A DNA stretch of 64,000 nucleotides from Geothrix limicola (lineage in GTDB: Bacteria; Acidobacteriota; Holophagae; Holophagales; Holophagaceae), in contig NZ_BSDE01000001.1 in assembly GCF_030268085.1 (NCBI RefSeq), forward strand, positions 1,240,001 to 1,304,000, written 5' to 3'. Position 1 is the stretch's first letter, and every line of letters starts with the position of its first letter. This document shows positions 36,707 to 44,579 of this stretch, in pieces. A program made the translations under genes and the position numbers. Below the pieces are notes generated by a model, which did not search any database, was not told the DNA's origin, and worked only from the letters and a program-made list of their open reading frames with translations.

Positions 36707-38047
36707 ATGGCCTTTGACGTCGTCATGCCCCAGATGGGCGAAAGCATCGCTGAAGCCACCGTGCTCAAGTGGCACAAGCAGGTGGGTGATGTGATCGCCA
36801 AAGACGACACCCTCTACGAGATCAGCACCGACAAGGTGGACGCGGAGATCCCCGCGCCCGCCGCCGGAACCCTGCTGGAAATTCTCGTGGACGTGAACGT
36901 CACGGTTCCCGTGGGCACCGTGGTGGCTCGCATCGGCAGCGCATCGGAAAAGCCCGCGGGCGCCCCGGCTCCCGCGGCCGCCGCGACCCCGGCCCCGGCT
37001 GCGGCTGCGACCGCTCCCGTGGCGGTGGTGCCCGTCGTCCTCGAGGATGACAACAGCCTGGAAGGCCGCCTGAAATCCAAGAGCAGCCCCCTGGTGCGCG
37101 AAATGGCCAAGCAGCACGGCATCGACCTCGCCAAGGTCCAAGGTTCGGGCCAGGCCGGCCGCGTGACCAAGGAAGATCTGGAGGCCTACCTCGCCAAGGG
37201 CCCGGCACCCAGCGCCCCCGCGGCCGCGAGCATCGCCCCTGCCCTGCCCGCCGTTCACGATCCTTCTGCACCCACCATGGGCCTCACGCCCGCCCTGTCC
37301 GTGGCGCCTGCCCCCGCCATGCCCGCCTTCGCGGCCGGCGAGCGGGTGAAGGTCGAACCCATGAGCCGCATGCGCAAGATCATCGCGGACGGCATGGTGG
37401 CCAGCCGCCGCACCTCGGCCCACGTCTACACGGTCTTTGAGATCGACATGACCCACGTGGCCCAGCTGCGCAACAAGCACAAGAAGGCCTTCGAGGCCCA
37501 GTTCGGCACCAAGCTGAGCTTCATGCCCTTCATCATGATGGCGGCCTGCAAGGCCCTGCGCGCCTATCCCGTGGCCAACGCCTCGGTGGACGGCGACAAC
37601 ATCGTCTACAAGCAGGACATCAACCTCGGCATCGCCGTGAGTCTGGACTGGGGCCTCATCGTCCCCGTCGTGAAAAACGCCGACATGATGAACCTCGGCG
37701 GCCTGGCCCGCAGCATGAACGACCTGGCCGAGCGCGCTCGTTCCAAGCAGCTCAAGCCCGACGAAATCAGCGGCGGCACCTTCACCATCACCAACCCCGG
37801 TGTCTACGGCGACACCTTCGGCCTGCCCATCATCAACCAGCCCCAGGTGGCCATCCAGGGCGTGGGCGCCATCGTGAAGCGCCCCGTCGTCATCACCGGC
37901 CCTGACGGCACCGACTTCATCGCCATCCGCCAGATGATGTTCAGCAGCCTCGGCTTCGATCACCGCATCATCGACGGTGCCACCGGCGATCTCTTCATGG
38001 CCTTCGTCAAGAAGGAGCTGGAGACGTCGACCTTCGGGCTGGAGTAG
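36707..38047 (+). CDS. Dihydrolipoamide acyltransferase (E2) of a 2-oxo acid dehydrogenase
   Basis: Core acyltransferase (446 residues) of a 2-oxo acid dehydrogenase complex. One lipoyl domain (residues about 2-78, lipoyl Lys in STDKVDAE) is joined by an Ala/Pro-rich linker to an E3-binding domain (SSPLVREMAKQHGIDLAKVQG) and a second linker to the catalytic domain with FDHRIIDGA, where His and Asp are catalytic. Substrate class (pyruvate, 2-oxoglutarate or branched-chain) is not fixed by sequence. AGGAG at 36695-36699, overlapping the gatA stop, gives the start. E1 and E3 genes are absent from the window. A classical terminator follows. Confidence 0.92.
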   Translation: MAFDVVMPQMGESIAEATVLKWHKQVGDVIAKDDTLYEISTDKVDAEIPAPAAGTLLEILVDVNVTVPVGTVVARIGSASEKPAGAPAPAAAATPAPAAAATAPVAVVPVVLEDDNSLEGRLKSKSSPLVREMAKQHGIDLAKVQGSGQAGRVTKEDLEAYLAKGPAPSAPAAASIAPALPAVHDPSAPTMGLTPALSVAPAPAMPAFAAGERVKVEPMSRMRKIIADGMVASRRTSAHVYTVFEIDMTHVAQLRNKHKKAFEAQFGTKLSFMPFIMMAACKALRAYPVANASVDGDNIVYKQDINLGIAVSLDWGLIVPVVKNADMMNLGGLARSMNDLAERARSKQLKPDEISGGTFTITNPGVYGDTFGLPIINQPQVAIQGVGAIVKRPVVITGPDGTDFIAIRQMMFSSLGFDHRIIDGATGDLFMAFVKKELETSTFGLE

Positions 38048-38063
38048 TCGCCATCTCGAATCG

Positions 38064-38092
38064 AAAAGGGGCTCCGATTGGAGCCCCTTTTT
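38064..38092 (+). terminator. Rho-independent terminator after the E2 gene
   Basis: Perfect 12-bp stem (38064-38075 with 38080-38091), GATT loop, with five T residues ending the descending arm (38088-38092). Confidence 0.85.
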
Positions 38093-38107
38093 GTCATTGA
38101 GTCATTC

Positions 38108-39481
38108 CTAGTAGGGGCTGGTCTCCCGCACCAGTTCGCGGTACATCGCGTACTCGCCCTGGAAGTGGAGCGGGATGATGGCCGTGGGGCCGTTGCGGTG
38201 CTTGGCGACGATCAGTTCAGCCGAGGAGAGATCCGCATCGCCGTCAGTGGTAGCCACCATCTTGCGGTGAATGAAGGCCACCATGTCCGCGTCCTGCTCG
38301 ATGGCACCGGAATCGCGCAGGTCACTGAGCTGGGGGCGGCCACCCGTGCGGTGTTCCACCTCACGGTTCAACTGGGAGAGCACCACCACGGGAATGCCGA
38401 AATCCTTGGCCATGATCTTGAGGCCACGGCTGATTTCGCCGATGCGGACCGCCTCGTTCTGCTTGGCACCGCGGCTTCCCTCCGGGCTGCTGAGGAGCTG
38501 CAGGTAGTCGATGATGACGAACTCGATCTTCCGGTTGCTCTGGCTGCCCTGCTTCACCACCATGTTGCGGATCTGAGGCACGGTGATCGAGGCCAGGTCT
38601 GAGATGAACAGCGGCATCTGGGCCAGCTCGTCCCGGGTCTTCAGCACGTGGTCCATCCGTCCGCTGGCTTTGCCCGATTGGAAGTCCTTCATGTTCGTCT
38701 GGCTTTTCGCCGAGAGCAGGCGCATGAAGACTTCCTCGTGGCTCATTTCGAGGCTGAAGAAGGCACCGCAGTGACCGGGCCTTCCGTCGCGATCCTGAGC
38801 CGCGCGGAGGATCCAGTTGAGGGCCAGCGCGGTCTTACCGATGCCGGGGCGGGCGGCAAGCACGATGAGGTTGCCGGGCTGGAAGCCCTGGGTCAGTTCG
38901 TCGAAGCGACTGAACCCGACGCGGATGCCCGGGGAAAGCCGGCCTTCCATTCGATCGGCGAGGCGCTCCATGGCCTCATCCGCGACGGCCTCGATGGACA
39001 GCAGCCCCTTGGCTTTGGCGTCCCCCTGGGCCAGATGGAAGAGGCTCTGGGCGGTCTGATCCACCAGGAGCTCGGGTGCCTCTTCCTCTTCGGCAGCCTG
39101 GCGCACGAGCTGGGCGCCCAGGTGCACGAGGCGGCGCAGCTTGGCCTTGCGACGGATCACGTCAGCCAGGACCTGGGGACGCTCTACGTCCTCGCCAGCC
39201 AGCAGCTCCACGAGGCCCGGATAGCCGCCCACCTTGTTGAGGCTGTCGTCCTGATCCAGCGCGTCCTTCAAGGTCAAGGAACTGACCTCGACCTGGGCTT
39301 CGATGAGGGTCTTCAGAGCCCGGAACACGGCCCGGTGGGCCGGGTGCACGAAATCGTCCTCGGACAGCATGAACACGGCTTCGCTGGCGACGAAGCCTGC
39401 CCCCGGCGCACAGCAGGTCGCCAGGAAGGATCGCTCCGCATCGATATCCTCCGGAAGCCGCTCCGGAAGCCAGTCAGCCAT
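38108..39481 (-). CDS. dnaB: Replicative DNA helicase DnaB
   Basis: Hexameric fork helicase of 457 residues. The N-terminal helical domain (about 15-115) starts with ERLPEDIDAERSFLATC. The RecA-like domain has the Walker A AARPGIGKTALALN, the FFSLEMS motif, VIIDYLQLL (Walker B) and SQLNREVEHR. No intein is present. The ATG at 39481 has GGGAG upstream with good spacing. Confidence 0.96.
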   Translation of the reverse strand: MADWLPERLPEDIDAERSFLATCCAPGAGFVASEAVFMLSEDDFVHPAHRAVFRALKTLIEAQVEVSSLTLKDALDQDDSLNKVGGYPGLVELLAGEDVERPQVLADVIRRKAKLRRLVHLGAQLVRQAAEEEEAPELLVDQTAQSLFHLAQGDAKAKGLLSIEAVADEAMERLADRMEGRLSPGIRVGFSRFDELTQGFQPGNLIVLAARPGIGKTALALNWILRAAQDRDGRPGHCGAFFSLEMSHEEVFMRLLSAKSQTNMKDFQSGKASGRMDHVLKTRDELAQMPLFISDLASITVPQIRNMVVKQGSQSNRKIEFVIIDYLQLLSSPEGSRGAKQNEAVRIGEISRGLKIMAKDFGIPVVVLSQLNREVEHRTGGRPQLSDLRDSGAIEQDADMVAFIHRKMVATTDGDADLSSAELIVAKHRNGPTAIIPLHFQGEYAMYRELVRETSPY

Positions 39482-39498
39482 CACCACTCCCGTCTAAA

Positions 39499-42400
39499 TC
39501 AGAGTCCAGGAGGAGTGTAGCCCCCGCCATTCACATCCACAAAGATCGGGTTGGTGATGGCGATGGGATAGATGCCCTTCATGATCTTGTTCCAGGGACT
39601 TCCATCATTCTTGCCGGGGGCCGACTCGCCCTTGTACGGGCCCGTCTGCGTGCGGGACACGCCGGCTTCGACCACGAACCAGGCGTCCTTGCCTGCGGGC
39701 ATGGGCACCGTCACGGTGGCCGTCCGCAGACGGGGATCGCTCGCCGAAGCCGCAAAGCTCGCCATCGGCACCTGGATGGGGGCGGCGCCGTTCACGACCA
39801 CCCTGACTTCATCCACGGGAACCCAATCCGGCGCGACCAGCGAGATGCTGACATCCACACTGGAAACCGGACCGGCCACCAGGCCGCCAGGGCCGACACC
39901 ACCCACGGAAACGTCCAGCATGGGGCCCGTCGAAGCCACCGCGGCGCCGCTGCGGAGGGCCGTCAGCACGGGGGTGAGGGTGTCCTGCGTCAGAGGCGTG
40001 GTGCCCACCTTCAGGTAGGTCCGGGCCAGACCCACGGGGGTATCCAGGCTGTAGCGCGCCGCGGAAAGCCCCAGTCCCTTGGTGAAGGCCGTGGGAGTCT
40101 GCTGGTTCAGGAGGGCGAACCAGTCGTCCCGGACCGTAGAAAACTCCGCGTACCAGGCCGTGGGATCGGCCGGATTGCAACCTTCGGCTCGCAACAATTC
40201 GAGGGCGTCGAAATCGCCCACATGCTTGCCGAGGGAGGCAGGACCTGTTGCGGTCCACCAGCTGTTCACCCCCGTGCCCAGCGGCACGGTCCGGTCAAAT
40301 CCCCGCACGGTGAACAGGCCCTTGGCGCTCCTGGGCTGATGGATGATCGTGTAGCCACCCTCGGCCTGGGTGATGAACTCCGCCAGGTTCCAGCCCTTGG
40401 AAGGCCGGGCGCCGCCGTTGCGGTCCGATGTCGGAGCGGGTGTGAACAAGGCGGTCACGAATCCATCGCTGAGGGTGGCGCTGCGGGCGCCCACCACGAA
40501 GGGATCGTTCCCCAGGGGGGCCCGTTGTGCATCCGTCACTTGCGGAATATCGATTTCGGCACGGAACTCCGTGCGGAGGGCCGTGGGATCCGTCAGCACA
40601 TCTTCTTCCGTGCGCGCCACCACCTGGACGCCCTCGGCCGTCGCGGAACTGAGCATTTCGCCCGGATTCAAGCCGCCCGTGGTGGCCTGAGTGGGAGAGG
40701 GAAGGTCGAAGCTCGTCCAACCGGCGGGCAACACGGGCTTGGTCACCACGAATTCATGACTCACCGCCGTCTGCCCGTCGAACACCGCCACCGGCAGGGT
40801 ATCCAGGTGCGACAAAGGACCACGGGTGCCATAGACCACGTAGTTGCCAGGCTGGAAGGACATTGTCGCTGAGGCAGCGGCCCCGAAAGCGGTACCGAAG
40901 ATCTGATTGCCTGCTGTGTAGTGGTAGGCGCCGTAGTTTTGGCCTACTGGCAGCTTCGCCTTGACAACTTCATTGAAGAGACTGGACAGCCGACGCGCCC
41001 GCTGCACGTTCGGGTCCGGGGCGTTGATCCCCTGGAAGGTCATGCGCAGAGGGTTCAAGCCGCCGGATTCCATGGTTCCGGCCTCACGAGTCGTAAAGAA
41101 CTGTGAGCGCTGCTTCCAATGAATGACGTTGCCCGCGGTATCAATCACTTCGTCGCGCTCGGGAGCCAGCGATTCCGTCAAGTGCCAGGCCTGCGTCTTG
41201 GAAAGCGTGATGGGGGTAACCAGGTAGGGACGCGTCGTATCGAATGCGTTCATCCCCTGGTAGAGCGGCGCGCCCTGCTGGAGGGCATTTCGCACACTGA
41301 TCCTGTAGGGGAGGGTAAATCCAGGATGAGACGAGTCCGGAATCGCAGGAAGAAGCAGTCCGACCGACCCCCCGATTGAACTCAAAGCAACCGGTTCCCG
41401 CCACTCCACCCGCTCCAGCTGCCAGTTTTCAGGCTGGTAGGCCGGATTGGCGGGATCCGTAAGATCCCACTTGATCGGCCCCTGATAGGTGTACCGCTCG
41501 AAACGGAATTCCGTTTGAAGCGGGCCGCCGGGCGCCGCCGTGCCAAATGAGTCAAAGGACAGGTACCCCAGATCCTGCCCACGCAGGAGCGCCCGAGCTT
41601 GATTCATTTGGTTGAACGCGGTCGTAGCCTGGGCTGGAAGGGACGCAGAAGAGCTCGGCCCGCCGGTGACGTACAACCGGCGGCGATAGGTGATGGATTG
41701 GCCGCTGGATAGGCTGGCCGGCGGAAGGCTTCCCACCACCAGGCGGCCAGGCACAACGGGGCGATTTTCCGTCAGGCTGTGCTGCGGATCCGAGGCCACC
41801 AGCACCGCATCCACATCCACGGGGAGGATGCCGAGGGAGGTATGGGAATCCAGCGTGCTGCCCGCGGATTCCGCGCCCATGAGCCCCACCATGGGGGCCT
41901 GCACGCTGTTGAGCAGGGGCTGCGCGAAATCGGTACCTGGAATCTCGACACCCCAGGCATTGGCGGGAAGCGCCGAGCCGTTGAGGTCCGAGACCGCGGG
42001 CACCGCGAAACGGAAGCCGCCCCCGTGCTGGGAAAGGTAGTCGCCCACGCTGGTCACGGGAAGGGTGGATCCGCTCGCGGGGGTGAGGGTTGTTTCCAGC
42101 GTGTAGAAGGATTCGCCCTTGCCGAGCGTGATCTTGTGGACCACCGAAACGCCCGTCACGCGCCCCTGGGCGTCGGTGGCCACGCCCAGTTTGCCCTTGG
42201 GATCCAGGAGATATCCCTGCATCTCCAGGAAGACCCCATTGACCTGGGTGCCAGGAGTGAAGCGGTCGAACACCAGGGGCAGATCCGGATCCTGATTGGC
42301 CACAGGACCCAGGCGTTCCAGCATGTCCGAGGGCATGGAGACGCGGTGGAAGCTCTGGTCGAGGGCGATGGATCCGATGTCGAGGATGGCACCACCCGAG

Positions 42401-42723
42401 GCCGCGCCGAACTGGCCGTCCCGATCGCCAAACACCGCGCCGTCCACCGCAAGCTGCACGGAGTCGTTGCCCAGGAAGTAATCGCCGGGACCGGCCGTCG
42501 CCTTCAAACCGAGGATGCGGTCACCCCCGGTCGCCGGAATCTCTTCCACGGCCACGGCAGGCCGGGAGACGCCCGTGGCCCGGAAGCACCCCATGCCGCC
42601 GGCCGCCAGGGCCAGCGCGAGAGGGGCCAGCATCCGGAGATGGCCGGGGAGGGTGCTCCGGAAGGTGGCGATGGAATCAGGGCTCATGTTCATCAAGTGA
42701 TCTCGCAGGAAGCGGAGGTCCAT
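39499..42723 (-). CDS. Very large lipoprotein with a degenerate PHP/CehA-like C-terminal part
   Basis: Predicted exported lipoprotein of about 1074 residues (the start may be one of several ATGs between 42633 and 42723). The signal region LAPLALALAAGGMGC has a lipobox-like GGMGC. The body is beta-rich. The end has segments typical of CehA/McbA-type PHP metallohydrolases, such as VASTGPMLDVSVGG and ITNPIFVDVNGGGYTPPG. The metal-binding HxH and SDSH motifs of those enzymes are not visible; the DSH position reads as GLSAARYSLDTP. It may be a structural or binding protein derived from such an enzyme. It is followed by the dnaB gene 17 bases downstream. Confidence 0.7.
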   Translation of the reverse strand: MDLRFLRDHLMNMSPDSIATFRSTLPGHLRMLAPLALALAAGGMGCFRATGVSRPAVAVEEIPATGGDRILGLKATAGPGDYFLGNDSVQLAVDGAVFGDRDGQFGAASGGAILDIGSIALDQSFHRVSMPSDMLERLGPVANQDPDLPLVFDRFTPGTQVNGVFLEMQGYLLDPKGKLGVATDAQGRVTGVSVVHKITLGKGESFYTLETTLTPASGSTLPVTSVGDYLSQHGGGFRFAVPAVSDLNGSALPANAWGVEIPGTDFAQPLLNSVQAPMVGLMGAESAGSTLDSHTSLGILPVDVDAVLVASDPQHSLTENRPVVPGRLVVGSLPPASLSSGQSITYRRRLYVTGGPSSSASLPAQATTAFNQMNQARALLRGQDLGYLSFDSFGTAAPGGPLQTEFRFERYTYQGPIKWDLTDPANPAYQPENWQLERVEWREPVALSSIGGSVGLLLPAIPDSSHPGFTLPYRISVRNALQQGAPLYQGMNAFDTTRPYLVTPITLSKTQAWHLTESLAPERDEVIDTAGNVIHWKQRSQFFTTREAGTMESGGLNPLRMTFQGINAPDPNVQRARRLSSLFNEVVKAKLPVGQNYGAYHYTAGNQIFGTAFGAAASATMSFQPGNYVVYGTRGPLSHLDTLPVAVFDGQTAVSHEFVVTKPVLPAGWTSFDLPSPTQATTGGLNPGEMLSSATAEGVQVVARTEEDVLTDPTALRTEFRAEIDIPQVTDAQRAPLGNDPFVVGARSATLSDGFVTALFTPAPTSDRNGGARPSKGWNLAEFITQAEGGYTIIHQPRSAKGLFTVRGFDRTVPLGTGVNSWWTATGPASLGKHVGDFDALELLRAEGCNPADPTAWYAEFSTVRDDWFALLNQQTPTAFTKGLGLSAARYSLDTPVGLARTYLKVGTTPLTQDTLTPVLTALRSGAAVASTGPMLDVSVGGVGPGGLVAGPVSSVDVSISLVAPDWVPVDEVRVVVNGAAPIQVPMASFAASASDPRLRTATVTVPMPAGKDAWFVVEAGVSRTQTGPYKGESAPGKNDGSPWNKIMKGIYPIAITNPIFVDVNGGGYTPPGL

Positions 42724-42759
42724 GGGTCTGGGCGGACGAAAGGTCTATGCTAACTCACG

Positions 42760-43443
42760 ATGCCGATCTCCGCCTTCCTTCATCGCTGCTGGCAACACCG
42801 GTGGCCCCTGATCCTGGTCCCGACGCTGGCCCTCCTGGGAGATTTGCTCTGGACCCTGGGAAGGTTCCCCGCCATGCATCACCTCCAGATCTTCGAGGCC
42901 GACCGCCTCCCTCCCGTCGGTGGGGCGGTGCTGGTGCTGGGTGCAGGTGTCTACAGCGACGGAGAACCCACGTCCATTCTCGGGGGAAGGCTGAGGACGG
43001 CCCTGGAGCTCTACCGAAGCGGCAAGGTCCGGTGGTTCCTCGTCTCCGGCGACAACCGGCATCCCACGTACAACGAACCCCAGGCCATGCGCCGCTGGCT
43101 GATCCGGCAGGGCGTGCCGCCTATCCACATCGTCAGCGACTATGCCGGCAACCGCACCTGGGACAGCCTCCGGCGCGCCCAGGCCGTGTTCGGCCAGCGC
43201 CAGATCGTGATCGTGACCTCGGATTTTCACCTGCCCAGGGCCCTGTACTTGGCGGATCGCATGGGCCTGATGGCCTGGGGTGTCCCCGCCCGGACCGATG
43301 ATCGGCCCTGGACCTCGAAGGCGCGGTTCTGGGCCCGCGAATACGTCGCGCGGCACCTGGCCCTCTGGGACGCCTGGTTCCCGCCGGATGCCCGGCTCGG
43401 CCCCCGTGAACCCACACCGGACGATTGGAACCCCGCACGATGA
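42760..43443 (+). CDS. SanA/YdcF family (DUF218) membrane-anchored protein
   Basis: A 227-residue protein with an N-terminal membrane helix (about 13-33) and a DUF218 domain (about 55-190) marked by AVLVLGAGVYSDGEPTSILG, TALELYRSGKVRWFLVSGDN and VTSDFHLPRALYLADRMG. SanA, ElyC and YdcF are the known members, with envelope integrity roles in E. coli. The start is 36 bases from the divergent lipoprotein gene. The stop overlaps the thiolase ATG (ATGA). Confidence 0.85.
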   Translation: MPISAFLHRCWQHRWPLILVPTLALLGDLLWTLGRFPAMHHLQIFEADRLPPVGGAVLVLGAGVYSDGEPTSILGGRLRTALELYRSGKVRWFLVSGDNRHPTYNEPQAMRRWLIRQGVPPIHIVSDYAGNRTWDSLRRAQAVFGQRQIVIVTSDFHLPRALYLADRMGLMAWGVPARTDDRPWTSKARFWAREYVARHLALWDAWFPPDARLGPREPTPDDWNPAR

Positions 43444-44579
43444 AGCAAGCTCAAGATCCGGTGATCCTCGCAGCCCGGCGACTGCCCCAGGGGCGCTATG
43501 GCGGCAGCCTGGCGGGCCAGGGCGCCGTCGGCCTGGGCCTTTCCGTGGTGGAGGATCTGCTCGGTGACCCCGCCCTGCCCCGCCCCGGCAGCCTGTTGTG
43601 GGGCATGGCCCGCAGCCACACTCAGGGCATGAACCCGGCCCGCACCCTGGCCCTGAAGGCCGGCCTCCCGCACGACACCCCCGCCTTCACCGTCAACATG
43701 GCTTGCGGATCCAGCCTGCAGGCCCTCATCCTCGCAGCCCAGCGGCTAAGGGAGGCCGAGGCGCCCGTCCTCATCGGGGGCAGCGAGGCCATGTCCGATA
43801 CGCCCCATTTGGTGCCGGGCCTGCGCTGGGGCTTCCGCATGGGTCATCGCCAGGTGCCCGACGTCATGCATCAGGATGGCCTGCGCTGTCCCGTCACGGG
43901 CCTCCTGATGGGGGAGACCATCGAGCGGCTGGTGGCGAAGCGCGGCATCACGCGGCTCGAAGCCGATGCCTGGGCGGCGGAAGGCCATCGGCGGGCGGCG
44001 CAGGCGGACTTCCGCGCCGAACTCGTCCCTCATCCGAAGCTCGACCACGATGAGTCCATCCGTCCGGACCTGACGGAGGAATCCCTGGCCAGGCTCGCGC
44101 CGGTCTTCGATCCCCAGGGCCAGCTCACGGCGGGCAACGCTTCCGCCCTGTCCGACGGGGCGGCCAGCCTTCTCGTCGCGCGGCGCGACCAGGCGGGTGA
44201 TGCAAAGCCCCTGGCCCGCATCCTCGGCTGGAGCGAGGCCGGCGTGGACCCCATGGACATGGGCGAAGCTCCCGTGGCCGCGGTCCGGCGCCTGCTCGCC
44301 GCCCAGGGCCTGAGCTTGGCGGACGTCGACCTCTGGGAACTCAACGAAGCCTTCTCGGCCCAGCTGCTGGTCTGCCAGCGCCACCTGGAGATCCCCCCCG
44401 AACGACTGAACGTGGCGGGCGGCGGTGTGGCCCTGGGTCATCCCATCGGCGCCTCGGGCGCGCGCATCGTCTGCACCCTCGTCCACCAGCTGCGCCGGCG
44501 CGGCGGCGGTCTCGGCGTGGCCACCATCGGTATCGGAGGCGGCCTGGGCCTGGCGCTGCTGATCGAGACGGAAGTCTAG
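43440..44579 (+). CDS. Thiolase family protein lacking the second catalytic Cys
   Basis: Thiolase-fold protein of 379 residues. The nucleophilic Cys89 is in MACGSSLQAL, NEAFSAQ is the substrate-loop signature, and GGGVALGHPIGASGARI holds the catalytic His. In standard thiolases the acid/base Cys lies in a CIGGG motif near the end; here this segment is ATIGIGGGLG, so the Cys is Gly364 (GGT at 44529-44531). It might be a specialised thiolase using another residue, or a condensing relative. The ATG overlaps the preceding stop. It is convergent with the next gene and both use the palindromic CTAG as their stop region. Confidence 0.85.
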   Translation: MKQAQDPVILAARRLPQGRYGGSLAGQGAVGLGLSVVEDLLGDPALPRPGSLLWGMARSHTQGMNPARTLALKAGLPHDTPAFTVNMACGSSLQALILAAQRLREAEAPVLIGGSEAMSDTPHLVPGLRWGFRMGHRQVPDVMHQDGLRCPVTGLLMGETIERLVAKRGITRLEADAWAAEGHRRAAQADFRAELVPHPKLDHDESIRPDLTEESLARLAPVFDPQGQLTAGNASALSDGAASLLVARRDQAGDAKPLARILGWSEAGVDPMDMGEAPVAAVRRLLAAQGLSLADVDLWELNEAFSAQLLVCQRHLEIPPERLNVAGGGVALGHPIGASGARIVCTLVHQLRRRGGGLGVATIGIGGGLGLALLIETEV

